This document shows positions 15,379-25,368 of a stretch of DNA of 64,000 nucleotides, piece after piece. The position numbers and the translations under genes were made by a program. A model generated the notes under the pieces. It was not told where the DNA came from, ran no database searches, and saw only the letters and a list, made by a program, of their open reading frames with translations. Source of the stretch: Actinomycetes bacterium (lineage in GTDB: Bacteria; Actinomycetota; Actinomycetes; Jiangellales; Jiangellaceae); NCBI GenBank assembly GCA_021793295.1, contig JAJYTA010000002.1:12859-76858 (forward strand). Reading direction: 5' to 3'. How positions within the stretch are numbered: the first letter of the stretch is position 1; each line of letters begins with the position of its first letter.

Positions 15379-16077
15379 ATGGAGTACGTGACTGCTCAAT
15401 TGCCTGCCGCGGTGCTCTGGGACATGGACGGCACCATGGTCGACACCGAACCGCTGTGGATCGATGCCGAGAAGGCGCTCGTGGAACGACACGGAGGGAC
15501 GTGGACCGAAGCCGACAGCCTGTCGCTGGTCGGCAGTGATCTCCTGGCGGCCGGGGCGTACATCCGCGAGCGCGGCGGATTGTCGATGACGCCGGAGCAG
15601 GTGGTCGACCATCTGCTCGGTGAGGTGCTGCTCGGCGTGGACGAAGACCTGACGTGGCAGCCGGGGGTGCGAGAACTGCTGGCCGAACTGAATCATCTCG
15701 GCGTGCCCTGCGCGCTGGTCACCATGTCGTATCGGGTGCTCGCCGAGGCCGTCATCGCCCAACTGCCATCGAACACGTTCACCGCGGTGCTGACCGGCGA
15801 CGAAGTCGCGCACGGCAAGCCGCACCCGGAGCCCTACCTGGCCGCGGCGGCCCAGCTCGGCGTCGATCCGGAAAGTTGCGTGGTCATCGAGGATTCACCG
15901 ACCGGCGCGGCCTCCGGGCTGGCCGCCGGCGCGCGCGTGGTGTCGGTGCCCAACGCCGTGGCGCCGCGCCCGGAGCCAGGCATGGTGGTCATCGATTCGC
16001 TCGGCGGGGTGGCCGCAGCTGATCTGCTGGCCTTGTTCGACGAGCGGCGCGAGACACTTGTGCGCATATCGGAATGA
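15379..16077 (+). CDS. HAD-superfamily phosphatase (beta-phosphoglucomutase-like)
   Basis: A 232-residue HAD hydrolase with a helical cap domain. Motif I is WDMDGTMVDTEP (nucleophile Asp and acid/base Asp), motif II is the Thr of LVTMSYR, motif III is the Lys of GKPHPEPYL, and motif IV is VIEDSPTGAASG. This is the pattern of small-molecule phosphatases or sugar-phosphate mutases of the YniC/PGMB group. Substrate unknown. Start could be ATG 15379 or GTG 15388. The gene is divergent from the FAD/Fe-S dehydrogenase with only 33 bp between starts, so their promoters overlap. Confidence 0.88.
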   Translation: MEYVTAQLPAAVLWDMDGTMVDTEPLWIDAEKALVERHGGTWTEADSLSLVGSDLLAAGAYIRERGGLSMTPEQVVDHLLGEVLLGVDEDLTWQPGVRELLAELNHLGVPCALVTMSYRVLAEAVIAQLPSNTFTAVLTGDEVAHGKPHPEPYLAAAAQLGVDPESCVVIEDSPTGAASGLAAGARVVSVPNAVAPRPEPGMVVIDSLGGVAAADLLALFDERRETLVRISE

Positions 16078-16105
16078 ACTGTTGCTGAATCGCGATGTCT
16101 TTCTG

Positions 16106-16133
16106 ACGCCTCAGTGACTCTGGGTAGAGGCGT
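16106..16133. other. 7-bp inverted repeat between the HAD gene and the peptide ABC operon
   Basis: ACGCCTC (16106-16112) pairs with GAGGCGT (16127-16133) across 14 nt. It may end transcription of the HAD gene or be an operator just upstream of the candidate -10 at 16141. There is no T run. Confidence 0.3.
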
Positions 16134-16140
16134 GAGGCAG

Positions 16141-16146
16141 TACTGT
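16141..16146 (+). promoter_or_regulatory. -10 hexamer TACTGT for the peptide ABC operon
   Basis: About 53 nt before the ATG at 16199, leaving room for a leader with a GAGGTG ribosome binding site (16189-16194). No convincing -35 was found. Confidence 0.35.
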
Positions 16147-16198
16147 CACACTCCACGGGTCGGATCACCGCCCGGCAGTCGAACTTGTGAGGTGTGAG

Positions 16199-17872
16199 AT
16201 GCGTGGCACTGGCCTGAAGCGCAGGCTGATCGCCGGAGCGATCGCCGGTGGGCTGGTCCTGACTGTGGCGGCGTGCGGCGGCGACGACGACAGCGGCAGC
16301 GGCGCATCCGGTGATGGCGGAACCCTCGTGTTCGGCGCATCGGCTGACCCGGTGATCCTCGACGGCGCCTTGATCAGCGACGGCGAGTCCGCCCGGCCCA
16401 TCCAGCAGATCTACGAAGGACTGGTCGGCACCGAGGAGGGCGGCACCGAACTGGTCCCCGAGCTCGCCGAGTCGTGGGAGCCCAGCGACGACGGACTGCA
16501 GTGGACCTTCACCCTGCGTGACGACGTCACCTTCCACGACGGCGAGCCGTTCAACGCCGAGGCTGTGTGCTTCAACTTCGACCGCTGGTACAACTTCAGC
16601 GGCATCATGCAGAGCCCGTCGGTGAGCTACTACTGGAACGCAGTCATGGGCGGGTTCGCGAACAACGAGGGCCCGGAACAAGGCGAGAGCATGTATGCCT
16701 CGTGCGAAGCCACTGACGAGTTCACCGCCACCGTCACCCTGACGCGGCCGTCCTCCACGTTCATCTCCGCCTTGGCCATGCCCGCGTTCTCCATGGCCAG
16801 CCCCAAGGCGCTGGAGGAGTACGAAGCCGACGCCGTCAGCGGGACCGGCGAGTCCCCGTCCTTCGACGGCACGTTCGGTTACGAGCACCCGGTGGGGACC
16901 GGCCCGTTCATGCTGGCCGACCCCTCCGACTGGGAGCGGGGCAGCCAGCTCACGCTGACCCGCAACGACGACTACTGGGGTGAGCCGGCCAAGCTCGAGC
17001 GGCTGATCTTCACCGTCATCCCGGACGGGCCCGCTCGGCGCCAGGCGCTCGAGGCCGGCGACATCGACGGCTACGACCTGGTCGCGCCCGCCGACCTCGG
17101 TGCCCTCGAGCAGGCCGGGTTCCAGATCCTGTACCGCCCGGCGTTCAACGTCGCTTACGTGGGCTTCCAGCAGAACACCCCGCCATTGGACAATCTGAAG
17201 ATCCGGCAGGCCATCGCGCACGCGATCAACCGCGAGAACCTCGTCAGGACGAACTATCCCGAGGGCTCGCAGGTGGCCACGCAGTTCATGCCGCCGGAGC
17301 TGTTCGGCTACGCCGAGGACGTGCCGACGTACGAGTACGACCCGGAGCTGGCGAAACAACTCATCGCCGAATCCGGTGAGACCAACCTCGACATCGAGTT
17401 CTGGTACCCGACGGACGTCTCGCGTCCGTACATGCCGAACGCAGAGGCGAACTGGGAACTCATCCGGACCGATCTGGAAGCGGTCGGGTTCACCATCACG
17501 CCGAAGCGCGCGCCGTGGGACCCGGACTACCTCAACACCTACCAGACCGGCAACACGCCGATGTACCTGATCGGCTGGACCGGCGACTTCGGTGACCCGG
17601 ACAACTTCCTCGGCACCTTCTTCAAGAACCCGAACCAGGAGTTCGCGTTCAACAACCCGGAGATCCACCAGCTGTTGCAGCAAGCCGAGGCCGAAACCGA
17701 CCTGGAAGCTCGCACGGCGTTGTACGAGGAAGCCAACAGGTTGATCATGGAGTTCCTGCCCGGCGTTCCCTACGTGCACACCGAGCCGGCCGTGGCCTTC
17801 GCCGAGGGCGTGTCCGGCTATGTCCCGGGCCCGCTGAACAACGAAAGCTTCGCGTCGGTCACGGTTGAGTGA
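16199..17872 (+). CDS. Peptide/nickel-type ABC substrate-binding lipoprotein (SBP family 5)
   Basis: A 557-residue lipoprotein. Signal peptide with lipobox LTVAAC (Cys26), a Gly/Ser/Asp-rich spacer, then the family 5 fold: PQxxYEGLV-like IQQIYEGLVG, LAESWEPSDDGLQWTFTLRDDVTFHDGEPFNAE motif region, HPVGTGPFML, and the ligand-lobe motif NLKIRQAIAHAINRE. Proteins of this family deliver oligopeptides, dipeptides, nickel complexes or oligosaccharides to a DppBCDF-type importer, which is encoded by the next four genes. The ATG is preceded by GAGGTG. The ligand cannot be read from sequence. Confidence 0.93.
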   Translation: MRGTGLKRRLIAGAIAGGLVLTVAACGGDDDSGSGASGDGGTLVFGASADPVILDGALISDGESARPIQQIYEGLVGTEEGGTELVPELAESWEPSDDGLQWTFTLRDDVTFHDGEPFNAEAVCFNFDRWYNFSGIMQSPSVSYYWNAVMGGFANNEGPEQGESMYASCEATDEFTATVTLTRPSSTFISALAMPAFSMASPKALEEYEADAVSGTGESPSFDGTFGYEHPVGTGPFMLADPSDWERGSQLTLTRNDDYWGEPAKLERLIFTVIPDGPARRQALEAGDIDGYDLVAPADLGALEQAGFQILYRPAFNVAYVGFQQNTPPLDNLKIRQAIAHAINRENLVRTNYPEGSQVATQFMPPELFGYAEDVPTYEYDPELAKQLIAESGETNLDIEFWYPTDVSRPYMPNAEANWELIRTDLEAVGFTITPKRAPWDPDYLNTYQTGNTPMYLIGWTGDFGDPDNFLGTFFKNPNQEFAFNNPEIHQLLQQAEAETDLEARTALYEEANRLIMEFLPGVPYVHTEPAVAFAEGVSGYVPGPLNNESFASVTVE

Positions 17873-17887
17873 GTAGCTGAGCTTTTC

Positions 17888-18892
17888 GTGCTGAAGTTCG
17901 TCGTCCGTCGCCTGTTGCTGCTCGGCCCGATCCTGCTGGGTCTGTCGGTCCTGCTGTTCTTCTGGGTGCGTGCGCTGCCGGGCGGGCCTGCCGTGGCCCT
18001 GCTCGGCGAGCGCGCGACACCCGAGTCGCTGGCCCGGGTCGAGCAGCTCTACGGCCTGAATCAGCCGTGGTACGTGCAGTACAGCAAGTTCCTCACCCGG
18101 GCCGTCCAGCTCGACTTCGGCAACAGCACCCAGACGAACCGACCCGTCACCGAAGAGATGGCCCGGACCTTCCCGGCGACGTTCGAGCTCGCGGTGGCGG
18201 CGTTGCTTCTGGCCGTGGCCGTGGGCATCCCGTTGGGATATCTGGCCGCGCGGCACTACGGACGCTGGCTGGACAACCTGTCGGTGACCGGGTCGCTGCT
18301 GGGTGTGGCGATCCCGGTGTTCTTCCTCGCCTACATCCTCAAGTACGTCTTCGCCGTGCGGTTGGGGTGGTTCCCGACGCAGGGCCGGCAGGATCCGCGC
18401 ATGGATGCCGACCATCCGACGGGACTGTACGTCTTGGACGGCATCCTGACCGGGAATCTCGAGGCCAGCTGGGACGCGGTCATGCATCTGGTGCTGCCGG
18501 CGTTCGCGCTCGCCTCCATCCCGTTGGCGATCATCGTCCGGATCACCCGGGCGAGTGTGCTCGACGTCGTTCACGAGGACTACGTCCGCACGGCCGAGGC
18601 GAAGGGGCTCTGGGAGCGGACCATCACCCGGCGTCACGTGCTGCGTAACGCGCTGCTACCCGTGGTCACCGTCGTCGGCTTGCAAGCGGGGTTGCTGTTC
18701 TCCGGCGCGATCCTGACCGAGACGGTGTTCGCTTTCGACGGCGTGGGCCGCTTCGTCGCCGAAGCCATCTCGAACCGGGACTACGCGGTCCTGCAGGGCT
18801 TCATCCTGGTCATCGCGGCGCTGTACGTCTTGATCAACCTCGCCGTCGACGTCTCGTACGGGTTGATCGACCCGAGGGTGAGAGTGAAATGA
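17888..18892 (+). CDS. ABC importer permease, DppB type
   Basis: A 334-residue inner-membrane permease with an N-terminal helix (FVVRRLLLLGPILLGLSVL) and five further hydrophobic segments. The EAA loop, which docks the ATPases, is visible as VRTAEAKGLWERTITRRHVLRNALLP. DppB-type proteins pair with a DppC-type permease to form the peptide channel. It starts with GTG 15 bp after the binding-protein gene and overlaps the next gene by the ATGA arrangement, so translation is coupled. Confidence 0.93.
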   Translation: MLKFVVRRLLLLGPILLGLSVLLFFWVRALPGGPAVALLGERATPESLARVEQLYGLNQPWYVQYSKFLTRAVQLDFGNSTQTNRPVTEEMARTFPATFELAVAALLLAVAVGIPLGYLAARHYGRWLDNLSVTGSLLGVAIPVFFLAYILKYVFAVRLGWFPTQGRQDPRMDADHPTGLYVLDGILTGNLEASWDAVMHLVLPAFALASIPLAIIVRITRASVLDVVHEDYVRTAEAKGLWERTITRRHVLRNALLPVVTVVGLQAGLLFSGAILTETVFAFDGVGRFVAEAISNRDYAVLQGFILVIAALYVLINLAVDVSYGLIDPRVRVK

Positions 18893-19803
18893 GCCTTTCG
18901 CAAGTCGAAGCGGCCACCGAGTCCGATCAACTGGAACCCGGTGGCGCCAACCTGCGCCGGGCTGCGTGGCGGCGGCTGCGGCGAGACCCGGTCGCGCTCG
19001 TCGGGTTCGCGCTCATCGCGATGTTCGTCCTGGTGGCCATCCTGGCGCCGCTGATCGCTCCGTACGGGCCGCGTGACCAGCCCGGTGCGGGACTGATCAC
19101 CCCGACGACCATCCCCGGGCCCTCGGCCGAGCACTGGTTCGGTCTCGATGAGCAGGGCCGGGACGAACTGAGCCGGATCATCTACGGGGCCCGGCAGTCG
19201 CTGCTGGTCGGCGTGGTGGCCATGCTGCTCGGTATGGCCGGCGGGCTGGTGCTGGGTATGCTGGCCGGCGCGTTCGGCCGATGGGTCGACACCGTCGTGA
19301 TGCGCATCGTCGACGTCATGCTCTCCATCCCGGGGCTGCTGATGGCGATCGCGATCGCCGCCGTGCTCGGCCAGAGCCTGACCTCGGTGATGATCGCGAT
19401 CGCGGTCATCAACGTGCCGATCTTCGCTCGGCTGCTACGCGGACAGATGCTGTCGCAGCGCGAGAGTGACTATGTGCTCGCCGCCAGGTCGCTGGGTGTG
19501 CGGCACCGGTCCATCGTGCTGTCGCACGTCCTGCCCAACTCGATGTCACCGGTTATCGTGCAGGCCACGCTCACGTTGGCCACGGCCATCATCGAGGCGG
19601 CGGCGCTGTCGTTCCTCGGCCTCGGCGGCGCCGACCCCTCGGTGCCCGAATGGGGCCGGATGTTGGCCAGCACCCAGCTCTACCTCGCCAGCGCACCGCA
19701 CCTGGCCCTGTTCCCAGGGCTGGCCATCGTGATCGCGGCGCTCGGGTTCACGCTGGTGGGCGAGCGCCTGCGCGAAGCCCTCGACCCCAAGTACCGGCGG
19801 TGA
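18889..19803 (+). CDS. ABC importer permease, DppC type
   Basis: A 304-residue permease. After a short cytoplasmic N-terminus (AWRRLRRDPVALVGFALI, typical of DppC) there are about six hydrophobic helices. The EAA loop is YVLAARSLGVRHRSIVLSHVLPN. The conserved DEQGRDELSRIIYGARQSL segment precedes the core. It overlaps both neighbours by 4 bp, as expected for an equimolar complex with the DppB-type subunit. Confidence 0.93.
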   Translation: MSLSQVEAATESDQLEPGGANLRRAAWRRLRRDPVALVGFALIAMFVLVAILAPLIAPYGPRDQPGAGLITPTTIPGPSAEHWFGLDEQGRDELSRIIYGARQSLLVGVVAMLLGMAGGLVLGMLAGAFGRWVDTVVMRIVDVMLSIPGLLMAIAIAAVLGQSLTSVMIAIAVINVPIFARLLRGQMLSQRESDYVLAARSLGVRHRSIVLSHVLPNSMSPVIVQATLTLATAIIEAAALSFLGLGGADPSVPEWGRMLASTQLYLASAPHLALFPGLAIVIAALGFTLVGERLREALDPKYRR

Positions 19804-20810
19804 CCGTGACGAATTCCGCAACCGGGCCGTTGCTCGACGTCCGAGATCTCACGGTGACGTTCACGCGCCGCGGCGGCCCGGACACGCGCGCGGTGGACGG
19901 TGTGTCGTTCCAGGTGAGCCCCGGGCAGACGCTCGGCCTGGTGGGGGAGTCCGGCAGCGGCAAGAGCGTGACGTCGCTGGCGGTGATGGGCCTGCTGCCG
20001 CGGCGCAGCGTTAGCGTCGAGGGCCACGTCTACTTCGACGGTGACGACTTGCTGACGTTGCCCCGAGACCGGATGCGCGACATCCGCGGGCGCGACATGG
20101 CCATGGTGTTCCAAGACCCGATGACGTCACTGAATCCGGTGGTGCCCATCGGGGTACAGGTCACCGAGGTGTTCGAACGACACCAGGACATGACCGGCGA
20201 GGCCGCGCGCAAGGCCGCCGCCGAACTGCTCGACCGCGTCGGCATCCCGGACCCGGGCCGCCGGCTCAAGGAGTATCCACACCAGTTGTCCGGCGGGATG
20301 CGCCAGCGCGCCCTGATCGCGATGGCGCTGGCTTGCCGCCCGCGCGTGCTGATCGCCGACGAGCCGACCACGGCTTTGGACGTCACCATCCAGGCGCAGA
20401 TCCTGGAGCTGCTCAAAGACCTCGTCCAGGACACCGGCGCGGCATTGATCATGATCACCCACGATCTGGGCGTCGTAGCCGGCCTGTGTGACACCGTGCA
20501 CGTCATGTACGCCGGCCGGGTGGTCGAGTCGGCCGGCCGGCGTGAGCTGTTCGCCGAACCGCGCCATCCCTACACCGGAGGGCTGCTGGCGTCGGTGCCC
20601 AGGCTGGACGCACCGCGTGGTGCTCCGCTGCAGCCGATCCCGGGCTCGCCGACCGACGTGTTGTCGTGGCCCGACGGGTGCGCCTTCGCGCCCCGGTGCC
20701 CGAACCGCATCGACGCCTGCACCGGGGCGCCACCGCCATTGGAAGCGATCGGCGGGCGCACTCTGCGCTGTGTGAACCCGCTGCCCACGGCCGAGGAGGT
20801 GCCGGCATGA
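19800..20810 (+). CDS. ABC importer ATPase, DppD type
   Basis: A 336-residue nucleotide-binding subunit. Walker [11 protein letters not shown]-loop [11 protein letters not shown], signature [12 protein letters not shown], Walker [13 protein letters not shown] and the H-loop ITHDLGV are all intact. The C-terminal oligopeptide-transporter extension with [14 protein letters not shown] is present; in relatives this Cys-rich region binds an Fe-S cluster. The GTG overlaps the stop of the permease gene (GTGA), preferred over a second GTG two codons later. Confidence 0.93.
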   Translation: MTVTNSATGPLLDVRDLTVTFTRRGGPDTRAVDGVSFQVSPGQTLGLVGESGSGKSVTSLAVMGLLPRRSVSVEGHVYFDGDDLLTLPRDRMRDIRGRDMAMVFQDPMTSLNPVVPIGVQVTEVFERHQDMTGEAARKAAAELLDRVGIPDPGRRLKEYPHQLSGGMRQRALIAMALACRPRVLIADEPTTALDVTIQAQILELLKDLVQDTGAALIMITHDLGVVAGLCDTVHVMYAGRVVESAGRRELFAEPRHPYTGGLLASVPRLDAPRGAPLQPIPGSPTDVLSWPDGCAFAPRCPNRIDACTGAPPPLEAIGGRTLRCVNPLPTAEEVPA

Positions 20811-21898
20811 CCGAAGCCCCGGCCGAACAGGGCAGGCGGCGGCGCAGCATCGACCCGACCGACGCCTTGCTGACGGTCGACGACCTGCAGGTGCATTTCC
20901 CGATCCGTCGGGGCATCCTGGTCGAGCGCCAGGTCGGTGCGGTGAAGGCGGTCGATGGCGTCGACCTCACCATTCCGCGTGGTTCGACCGTCGGCCTGGT
21001 CGGGGAGTCCGGCTGCGGGAAGTCCACGTTCGGCCGGGCCCTGCTCCGGCTGGTGGAGCCCACCGGCGGATCGGTCCATTTCGACGGTACCGATCTGCTC
21101 GCGCTCGACGACGAGCAGATGCGCCGGATGCGCCGACAGATGCAGATGGTCTTCCAGGACCCGATGGCCAGCCTCGATCCGCGACAGGACGTCGAGTCGG
21201 TGCTCACCGAGCCACTGCGGGCGCACCGGATCGAAGGCGATCACCGGGCTCGGGCACGTGAGCTACTCGACCTCGTCGGGTTGCCCGCGACGGCGCTGTC
21301 GCGATACCCGCACGAATTCTCCGGCGGGCAACGCCAGCGCATCGGCATCGCTCGGGCGATCGCGCTCGAGCCACAGCTGATCGTCGCCGACGAGCCGGTG
21401 TCCGCGCTCGACGTCTCCATCCAGGCCCAGGTCGTGAACCTGCTGGAAGAGCTGCAGGACCGCCTCGGGCTGACCTATCTCGTCATCGCCCACGACCTCG
21501 CCGTGGTGCGTCACATCGCCGACGTCGTGGCCGTCATGTACCTCGGCGGCCTGGTCGAGCAAGCCGCCTCGGACGAGCTGTACGCAGCGCCGCTGCACCC
21601 GTACACCAGGGCGCTGATGTCGGCGGTGCCGATTCCCGATCCGGAGGTCGAAGACACCCGGCAACGGATCCTGCTCGCCGGCGACCTGCCGTCGCCGGCG
21701 GCACCGCCGCCCGGGTGCAGGTTCCACACGCGGTGCCCGTTCCGGCAGGAGACCCGCTGCGACGACGAGCGTCCCCAGTTGCGGTCAGTGGCCACCCGAC
21801 CGCCGTCGCATCGAGTGGCCTGCCACTGGGCCGAGGACATCGACGCCGGGCGGATCCAGCCCCGGGCCTCCGCGGTGGTCGAGCCCGACGCGTCCTGA
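20807..21898 (+). CDS. ABC importer ATPase, DppF type
   Basis: A 363-residue second ATPase of the importer. It has [11 protein letters not shown] with the DppF-type N-terminus, Walker [21 protein letters not shown], signature [12 protein letters not shown], Walker [13 protein letters not shown] and switch His in VIAHDLAV. The C-terminal extension has CRFHTRCPF and a later Cys, again the likely Fe-S ligands. ATGA overlap with the upstream ATPase. This is the last gene of the operon; the opposite-strand ABC permease gene ends 3 bp beyond it. Confidence 0.93.
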   Translation: MTEAPAEQGRRRRSIDPTDALLTVDDLQVHFPIRRGILVERQVGAVKAVDGVDLTIPRGSTVGLVGESGCGKSTFGRALLRLVEPTGGSVHFDGTDLLALDDEQMRRMRRQMQMVFQDPMASLDPRQDVESVLTEPLRAHRIEGDHRARARELLDLVGLPATALSRYPHEFSGGQRQRIGIARAIALEPQLIVADEPVSALDVSIQAQVVNLLEELQDRLGLTYLVIAHDLAVVRHIADVVAVMYLGGLVEQAASDELYAAPLHPYTRALMSAVPIPDPEVEDTRQRILLAGDLPSPAAPPPGCRFHTRCPFRQETRCDDERPQLRSVATRPPSHRVACHWAEDIDAGRIQPRASAVVEPDAS

Positions 21899-21900
21899 GC

Positions 21901-24456
21901 TCACTCCGTGGTGATCGCGCGCAGGATGTCCAGCTTCGCCGCACGCCGGGCGGGCCAGACGGCGGCGAGGACCCCGACCACGGCGGCGAGAACGACGAAG
22001 ACCGCGAGCCGGCCACCCGGCACGGCGAGGATGTCCAGGCCTTCGTCGGCCACGGCTTGCTGAAGCGCCACCCCGAACACGAGACCCAGCGCGATACCGA
22101 GGACGGCGCCGAGCACGGCGATGGCCACTGACTCCAGCCGTACCGTGGTCCGCAGCTGCCGGCGGCTCATCCCGACGGCACGCAGCAGGCCCACCTCACG
22201 GGTGCGTTCCATGACCGACAGCGCGAGCGTGTTCACGATGCCCAGCACGGCGATCAGGACCGCGAGACCCAGCAGCGCGTAGACCAGGAACAGCAGTTGG
22301 TTCACCTGATCGCGGGATTGCTGCTTGTACTCCTGCTGGTCCTGAACCGTCACGGTCGGAATGTCGGCGGTCACCTCGTTCAACTCGTCCTGCACGGCCG
22401 AGACGTCGGCGCCGTCCTCGAGCACGATGTACACCAGGGAGTCGACGGGCGGCACGCCGCCGTTCTCCAAGGTGCGCTGGCTGGTGATGTAGCCGCCGAA
22501 CAGCAGCGGGCTCTCGGCGTAGACGCCGACGATCTCGACCGGCTCGTCCAATGAGGGCAACGTGAGTTGGACGGAGTCGCCCACGCCCAAGCCTTCGGCC
22601 TCGGCGGTCTCCTCGCTCACGAGAACGCCGCCGTCGTCGATGTCGCCGCTGCCGGAGACGATGTCGAGCTTCGCCGCCTGATCGAACGCCTCGGGGTCGA
22701 AGGCCTGCAGGTACGTCGTCTCACCGTTGACCAGACCGGGGGCAGCGCGCACCGACACGGTCTGCGCCACGCCGTCGACCTGGGCCGCCGCCGTGGCAAT
22801 GGCCGGCGAGAACGGCTGCCCGACGGCGTTGGAGACGACCAACTCCGCGCGCACGCCGTCGTCGAGCGCACGGTCGACCGACTCGTTGGCAGAAGCACCG
22901 ATGATGGAGATCGCCGCGACGAGGGCCATACCGATCATGAGCGCCGAGGCGGTCGCGGCCGTGCGCCGCGGATTGCGCAGTGCGTTCTCGCGGGCCAGGC
23001 GCCCGACGGTGCCGAAAACCGACGGATACCAGCCGGCCAGGACCCGGATCACCGGTACCGAGATGATGGGCGCGAGCATCGCCACGCCGACGAAGACCGC
23101 GAGGATACCGACGCCGACGATCAGTGCGGCCCTGCCGACGTCGGCGAACAGGCCGATCAGCATGGCAGCCGCGCCGACGAGGACGAGCGCCGAGCCGAAA
23201 CCGGTGCGGGTGTGCCGCGACGACTCCGGCAGCACGACGTCGTCGCGCATGGCCGCCACGGGCGGAACGCGGGCGGCACGGCGCGCCGGCACGAACGCCG
23301 CGATCATCGTCACGAGGACGCCGACGACGTACCCGACGAGCACCGTGCGCGCCTGCACCACCAGGCCCTCGCCGAGCTCGAGGCCGAACGCGCCGAAGAC
23401 GACCTTGAGCAGTTGGGCCACGCCGATGCCGAGCGCCAACCCGGCGGTCGAGCCGACGATGCCGACGATGAACGCCTCGACCAGCACCGAGCGGGTGACC
23501 TGTCGGCGCTCAGCCCCGAGTGCTCGCAGCAGCGCCATCTCCTGGGAGCGCTGCGCGACCAGGATCGAGAAGGTGTTGAGAATCAAGAAGACGCCGACGA
23601 ACAACGCGATGGCGGCGAAGACCAGCAGGAACGTGTTGAAGAACGACAGCCCCTCCTCGATGGCGGTCGCGGTCTCTTCGTCCACCTCGGCCCCGGTGAT
23701 CGACTCGAATCCGTCCGGCAGGATGCCGGCGATCTCGTCTCGAACCTGCTCGGTGTCGGCATCGTCGGTGGTGGTGACCGCGACGCGCGTGTAGGCGTTC
23801 TCCCCGTCGAGGAAGAGCTCCTGCGCGGTCTGGGTGTCGAACACCGACAGGCTGGCGCCGGCGAGGCTGCCGGACTCACCGAACCGCATGACCCCGACCA
23901 GTTCGGCACTGACCTGCGGCGTGTCTCCAGTCGAGACGAACCGGACGGTGTCGCCGATGGCGTAGCCGGCCTCGTCGAAGGTGCGATCGTCGAGCGCCAC
24001 CTCGCCTTCGCCCTCGGGAACACGTCCGTCGATGAGCTCCAGCACTTGCGAGCCGTCGGCGGAGGGGCCGTCGTGCCAGTTCACCGCGATGCCGGGCGCC
24101 CCTTGGCTGGTGACCGGTTCACCGTCGGTGTCGAGGACGAACATGCTCTGGTTCTCGATTTCGCCGTCGGCGCGTTCGACGCCGGGCAGCTCGGCGATGC
24201 GGTCCACGAGCTCGGCCGGAATGGTCGTGGTGGTGCCGGGATTGAACCCACTGACGAAGTCCGCCTCGACCGGCAGCTCGGGACGCACGACGACGTCGGA
24301 GCTCAGGCCGCCGAAGATGTCCTCGAAGGTCTTGTCGATCGTGTCGGTGAACACGTACGAGCCGACGACGAAGGCGACACCGAGCACGATCGCGAAGGCG
24401 CTCATCGCCAGGCGCAGCTTGCGCGCGGCCAGACTCTTGAGAGTGGCGCGGATCAT
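21901..24456 (-). CDS. FtsX/MacB-type ABC permease
   Basis: An 851-residue membrane protein with two FtsX units, each a hydrophobic helix, an extracytoplasmic domain and a three-helix bundle, as in actinobacterial MacB-like exporters. N-terminus MIRATLKSLAARKLRLAMSAF is the cytoplasmic entry to helix 1. Bundles contain the typical LVAQRSQEMALLRALGAERRQV and LSVMERTREVGLLRAVGMSRRQL segments, and each ends with PARRAA. This class does not transport through a channel but moves substrates or transmits force at the envelope (lipoproteins, peptides, antibiotics). The partner ATPase is encoded 2 bp upstream. Confidence 0.92.
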   Translation of the reverse strand: MIRATLKSLAARKLRLAMSAFAIVLGVAFVVGSYVFTDTIDKTFEDIFGGLSSDVVVRPELPVEADFVSGFNPGTTTTIPAELVDRIAELPGVERADGEIENQSMFVLDTDGEPVTSQGAPGIAVNWHDGPSADGSQVLELIDGRVPEGEGEVALDDRTFDEAGYAIGDTVRFVSTGDTPQVSAELVGVMRFGESGSLAGASLSVFDTQTAQELFLDGENAYTRVAVTTTDDADTEQVRDEIAGILPDGFESITGAEVDEETATAIEEGLSFFNTFLLVFAAIALFVGVFLILNTFSILVAQRSQEMALLRALGAERRQVTRSVLVEAFIVGIVGSTAGLALGIGVAQLLKVVFGAFGLELGEGLVVQARTVLVGYVVGVLVTMIAAFVPARRAARVPPVAAMRDDVVLPESSRHTRTGFGSALVLVGAAAMLIGLFADVGRAALIVGVGILAVFVGVAMLAPIISVPVIRVLAGWYPSVFGTVGRLARENALRNPRRTAATASALMIGMALVAAISIIGASANESVDRALDDGVRAELVVSNAVGQPFSPAIATAAAQVDGVAQTVSVRAAPGLVNGETTYLQAFDPEAFDQAAKLDIVSGSGDIDDGGVLVSEETAEAEGLGVGDSVQLTLPSLDEPVEIVGVYAESPLLFGGYITSQRTLENGGVPPVDSLVYIVLEDGADVSAVQDELNEVTADIPTVTVQDQQEYKQQSRDQVNQLLFLVYALLGLAVLIAVLGIVNTLALSVMERTREVGLLRAVGMSRRQLRTTVRLESVAIAVLGAVLGIALGLVFGVALQQAVADEGLDILAVPGGRLAVFVVLAAVVGVLAAVWPARRAAKLDILRAITTE

Positions 24457-24458
24457 GG

Positions 24459-25226
24459 TCAGCCGGCCTCCGGCACCTGCTGAAGGCCGTCGAAGCCCTT
24501 CATTCTCTCCAGGACGCGCTCGGCGGTCGGCTCCATCATCTCGTCCACGATGACGCCGTCACTGAGGAACAGCACCCGATCGGCGTAGGCCGCCGCTGCG
24601 GGGTCGTGGGTCACCATCACGATGGTCTGGCCGAACTCGCGCACCGAGCGGCGCAGGAACGACAGCACCTCGATGCCCGACCTGGAGTCGAGGTTTCCGG
24701 TGGGCTCGTCGGCGAAGATGATCTCCGGCTTGCTCACCAGGGCACGTGCGCAGGCCACTCGCTGCTGCTGGCCCCCGGACAGCTCGTTGGGCTTGTGGTC
24801 GAGCCGGTCGCCGAGGCCGACGGTGGAGATGACGGTGTCGAACCAGGACTGGTCGAGGTCGCGCCCGGCGATGTCGAGCGGAAGGGTGATGTTCTCGCGT
24901 GCGTTCAGCGTCGGCACCAGGTTGTAGGCCTGAAAGACGAAACCGATCTTGTCGCGGCGAAGCCGGGTGAGCTGCTTGTCGCCCAGCTGTGTCAGTTCGG
25001 TGTCGCCCACGTACACCTGTCCGGCCGTGGCTGAGTCGAGGGCCGCCATGCAGTGCATGAGCGTGGACTTGCCCGAGCCCGACGGCCCCATGATGGCGGT
25101 GTACCGGCCCGCGGCGAACTCCACCGTCACCCCGCCCAGCGCGACCACCTGGGTGTCACCGGTTCCGTACACCTTGGCCAGATCGACGGCGCGGGCCGCC
25201 GCAGGGGGCGCCTCGAGATCGTTCAC
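24459..25226 (-). CDS. ABC exporter ATPase, MacB/LolD type
   Basis: A 255-residue ATPase with Walker A GPSGSGKST, Q-loop VFQAYNLVPTL, signature LSGGQQQRVACA, Walker B IIFADEPTGNLD and MVTHD. The motifs put it with the FtsX-partner (LolD/MacB) ATPases. It starts at GTG 25226 after a GAGGAG ribosome binding site; longer in-frame readings run into intergenic sequence. Forms an operon with the 851-residue permease. The two-component genes nearby could regulate the pair, but that is context only. Confidence 0.92.
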   Translation of the reverse strand: MNDLEAPPAAARAVDLAKVYGTGDTQVVALGGVTVEFAAGRYTAIMGPSGSGKSTLMHCMAALDSATAGQVYVGDTELTQLGDKQLTRLRRDKIGFVFQAYNLVPTLNARENITLPLDIAGRDLDQSWFDTVISTVGLGDRLDHKPNELSGGQQQRVACARALVSKPEIIFADEPTGNLDSRSGIEVLSFLRRSVREFGQTIVMVTHDPAAAAYADRVLFLSDGVIVDEMMEPTAERVLERMKGFDGLQQVPEAG

Positions 25227-25368
25227 CGAACTGCTCCTCGGTCGACTTCCTCGGTCAAGAACAACGTTAAGGCTCGTGACCCGGGTATGGGGTCCGTGCC
25301 CAGAGCGGTACGGCAACTCCGCCCGGGGGATGACCGGCTACGTGAACTCATCCGGGAGGATGACGGCC

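Noticed and set aside
15989-18637. 882-codon minus-strand frame
   Set aside because: Antisense to the peptide ABC binding protein and DppB-type permease, both with clear domains.
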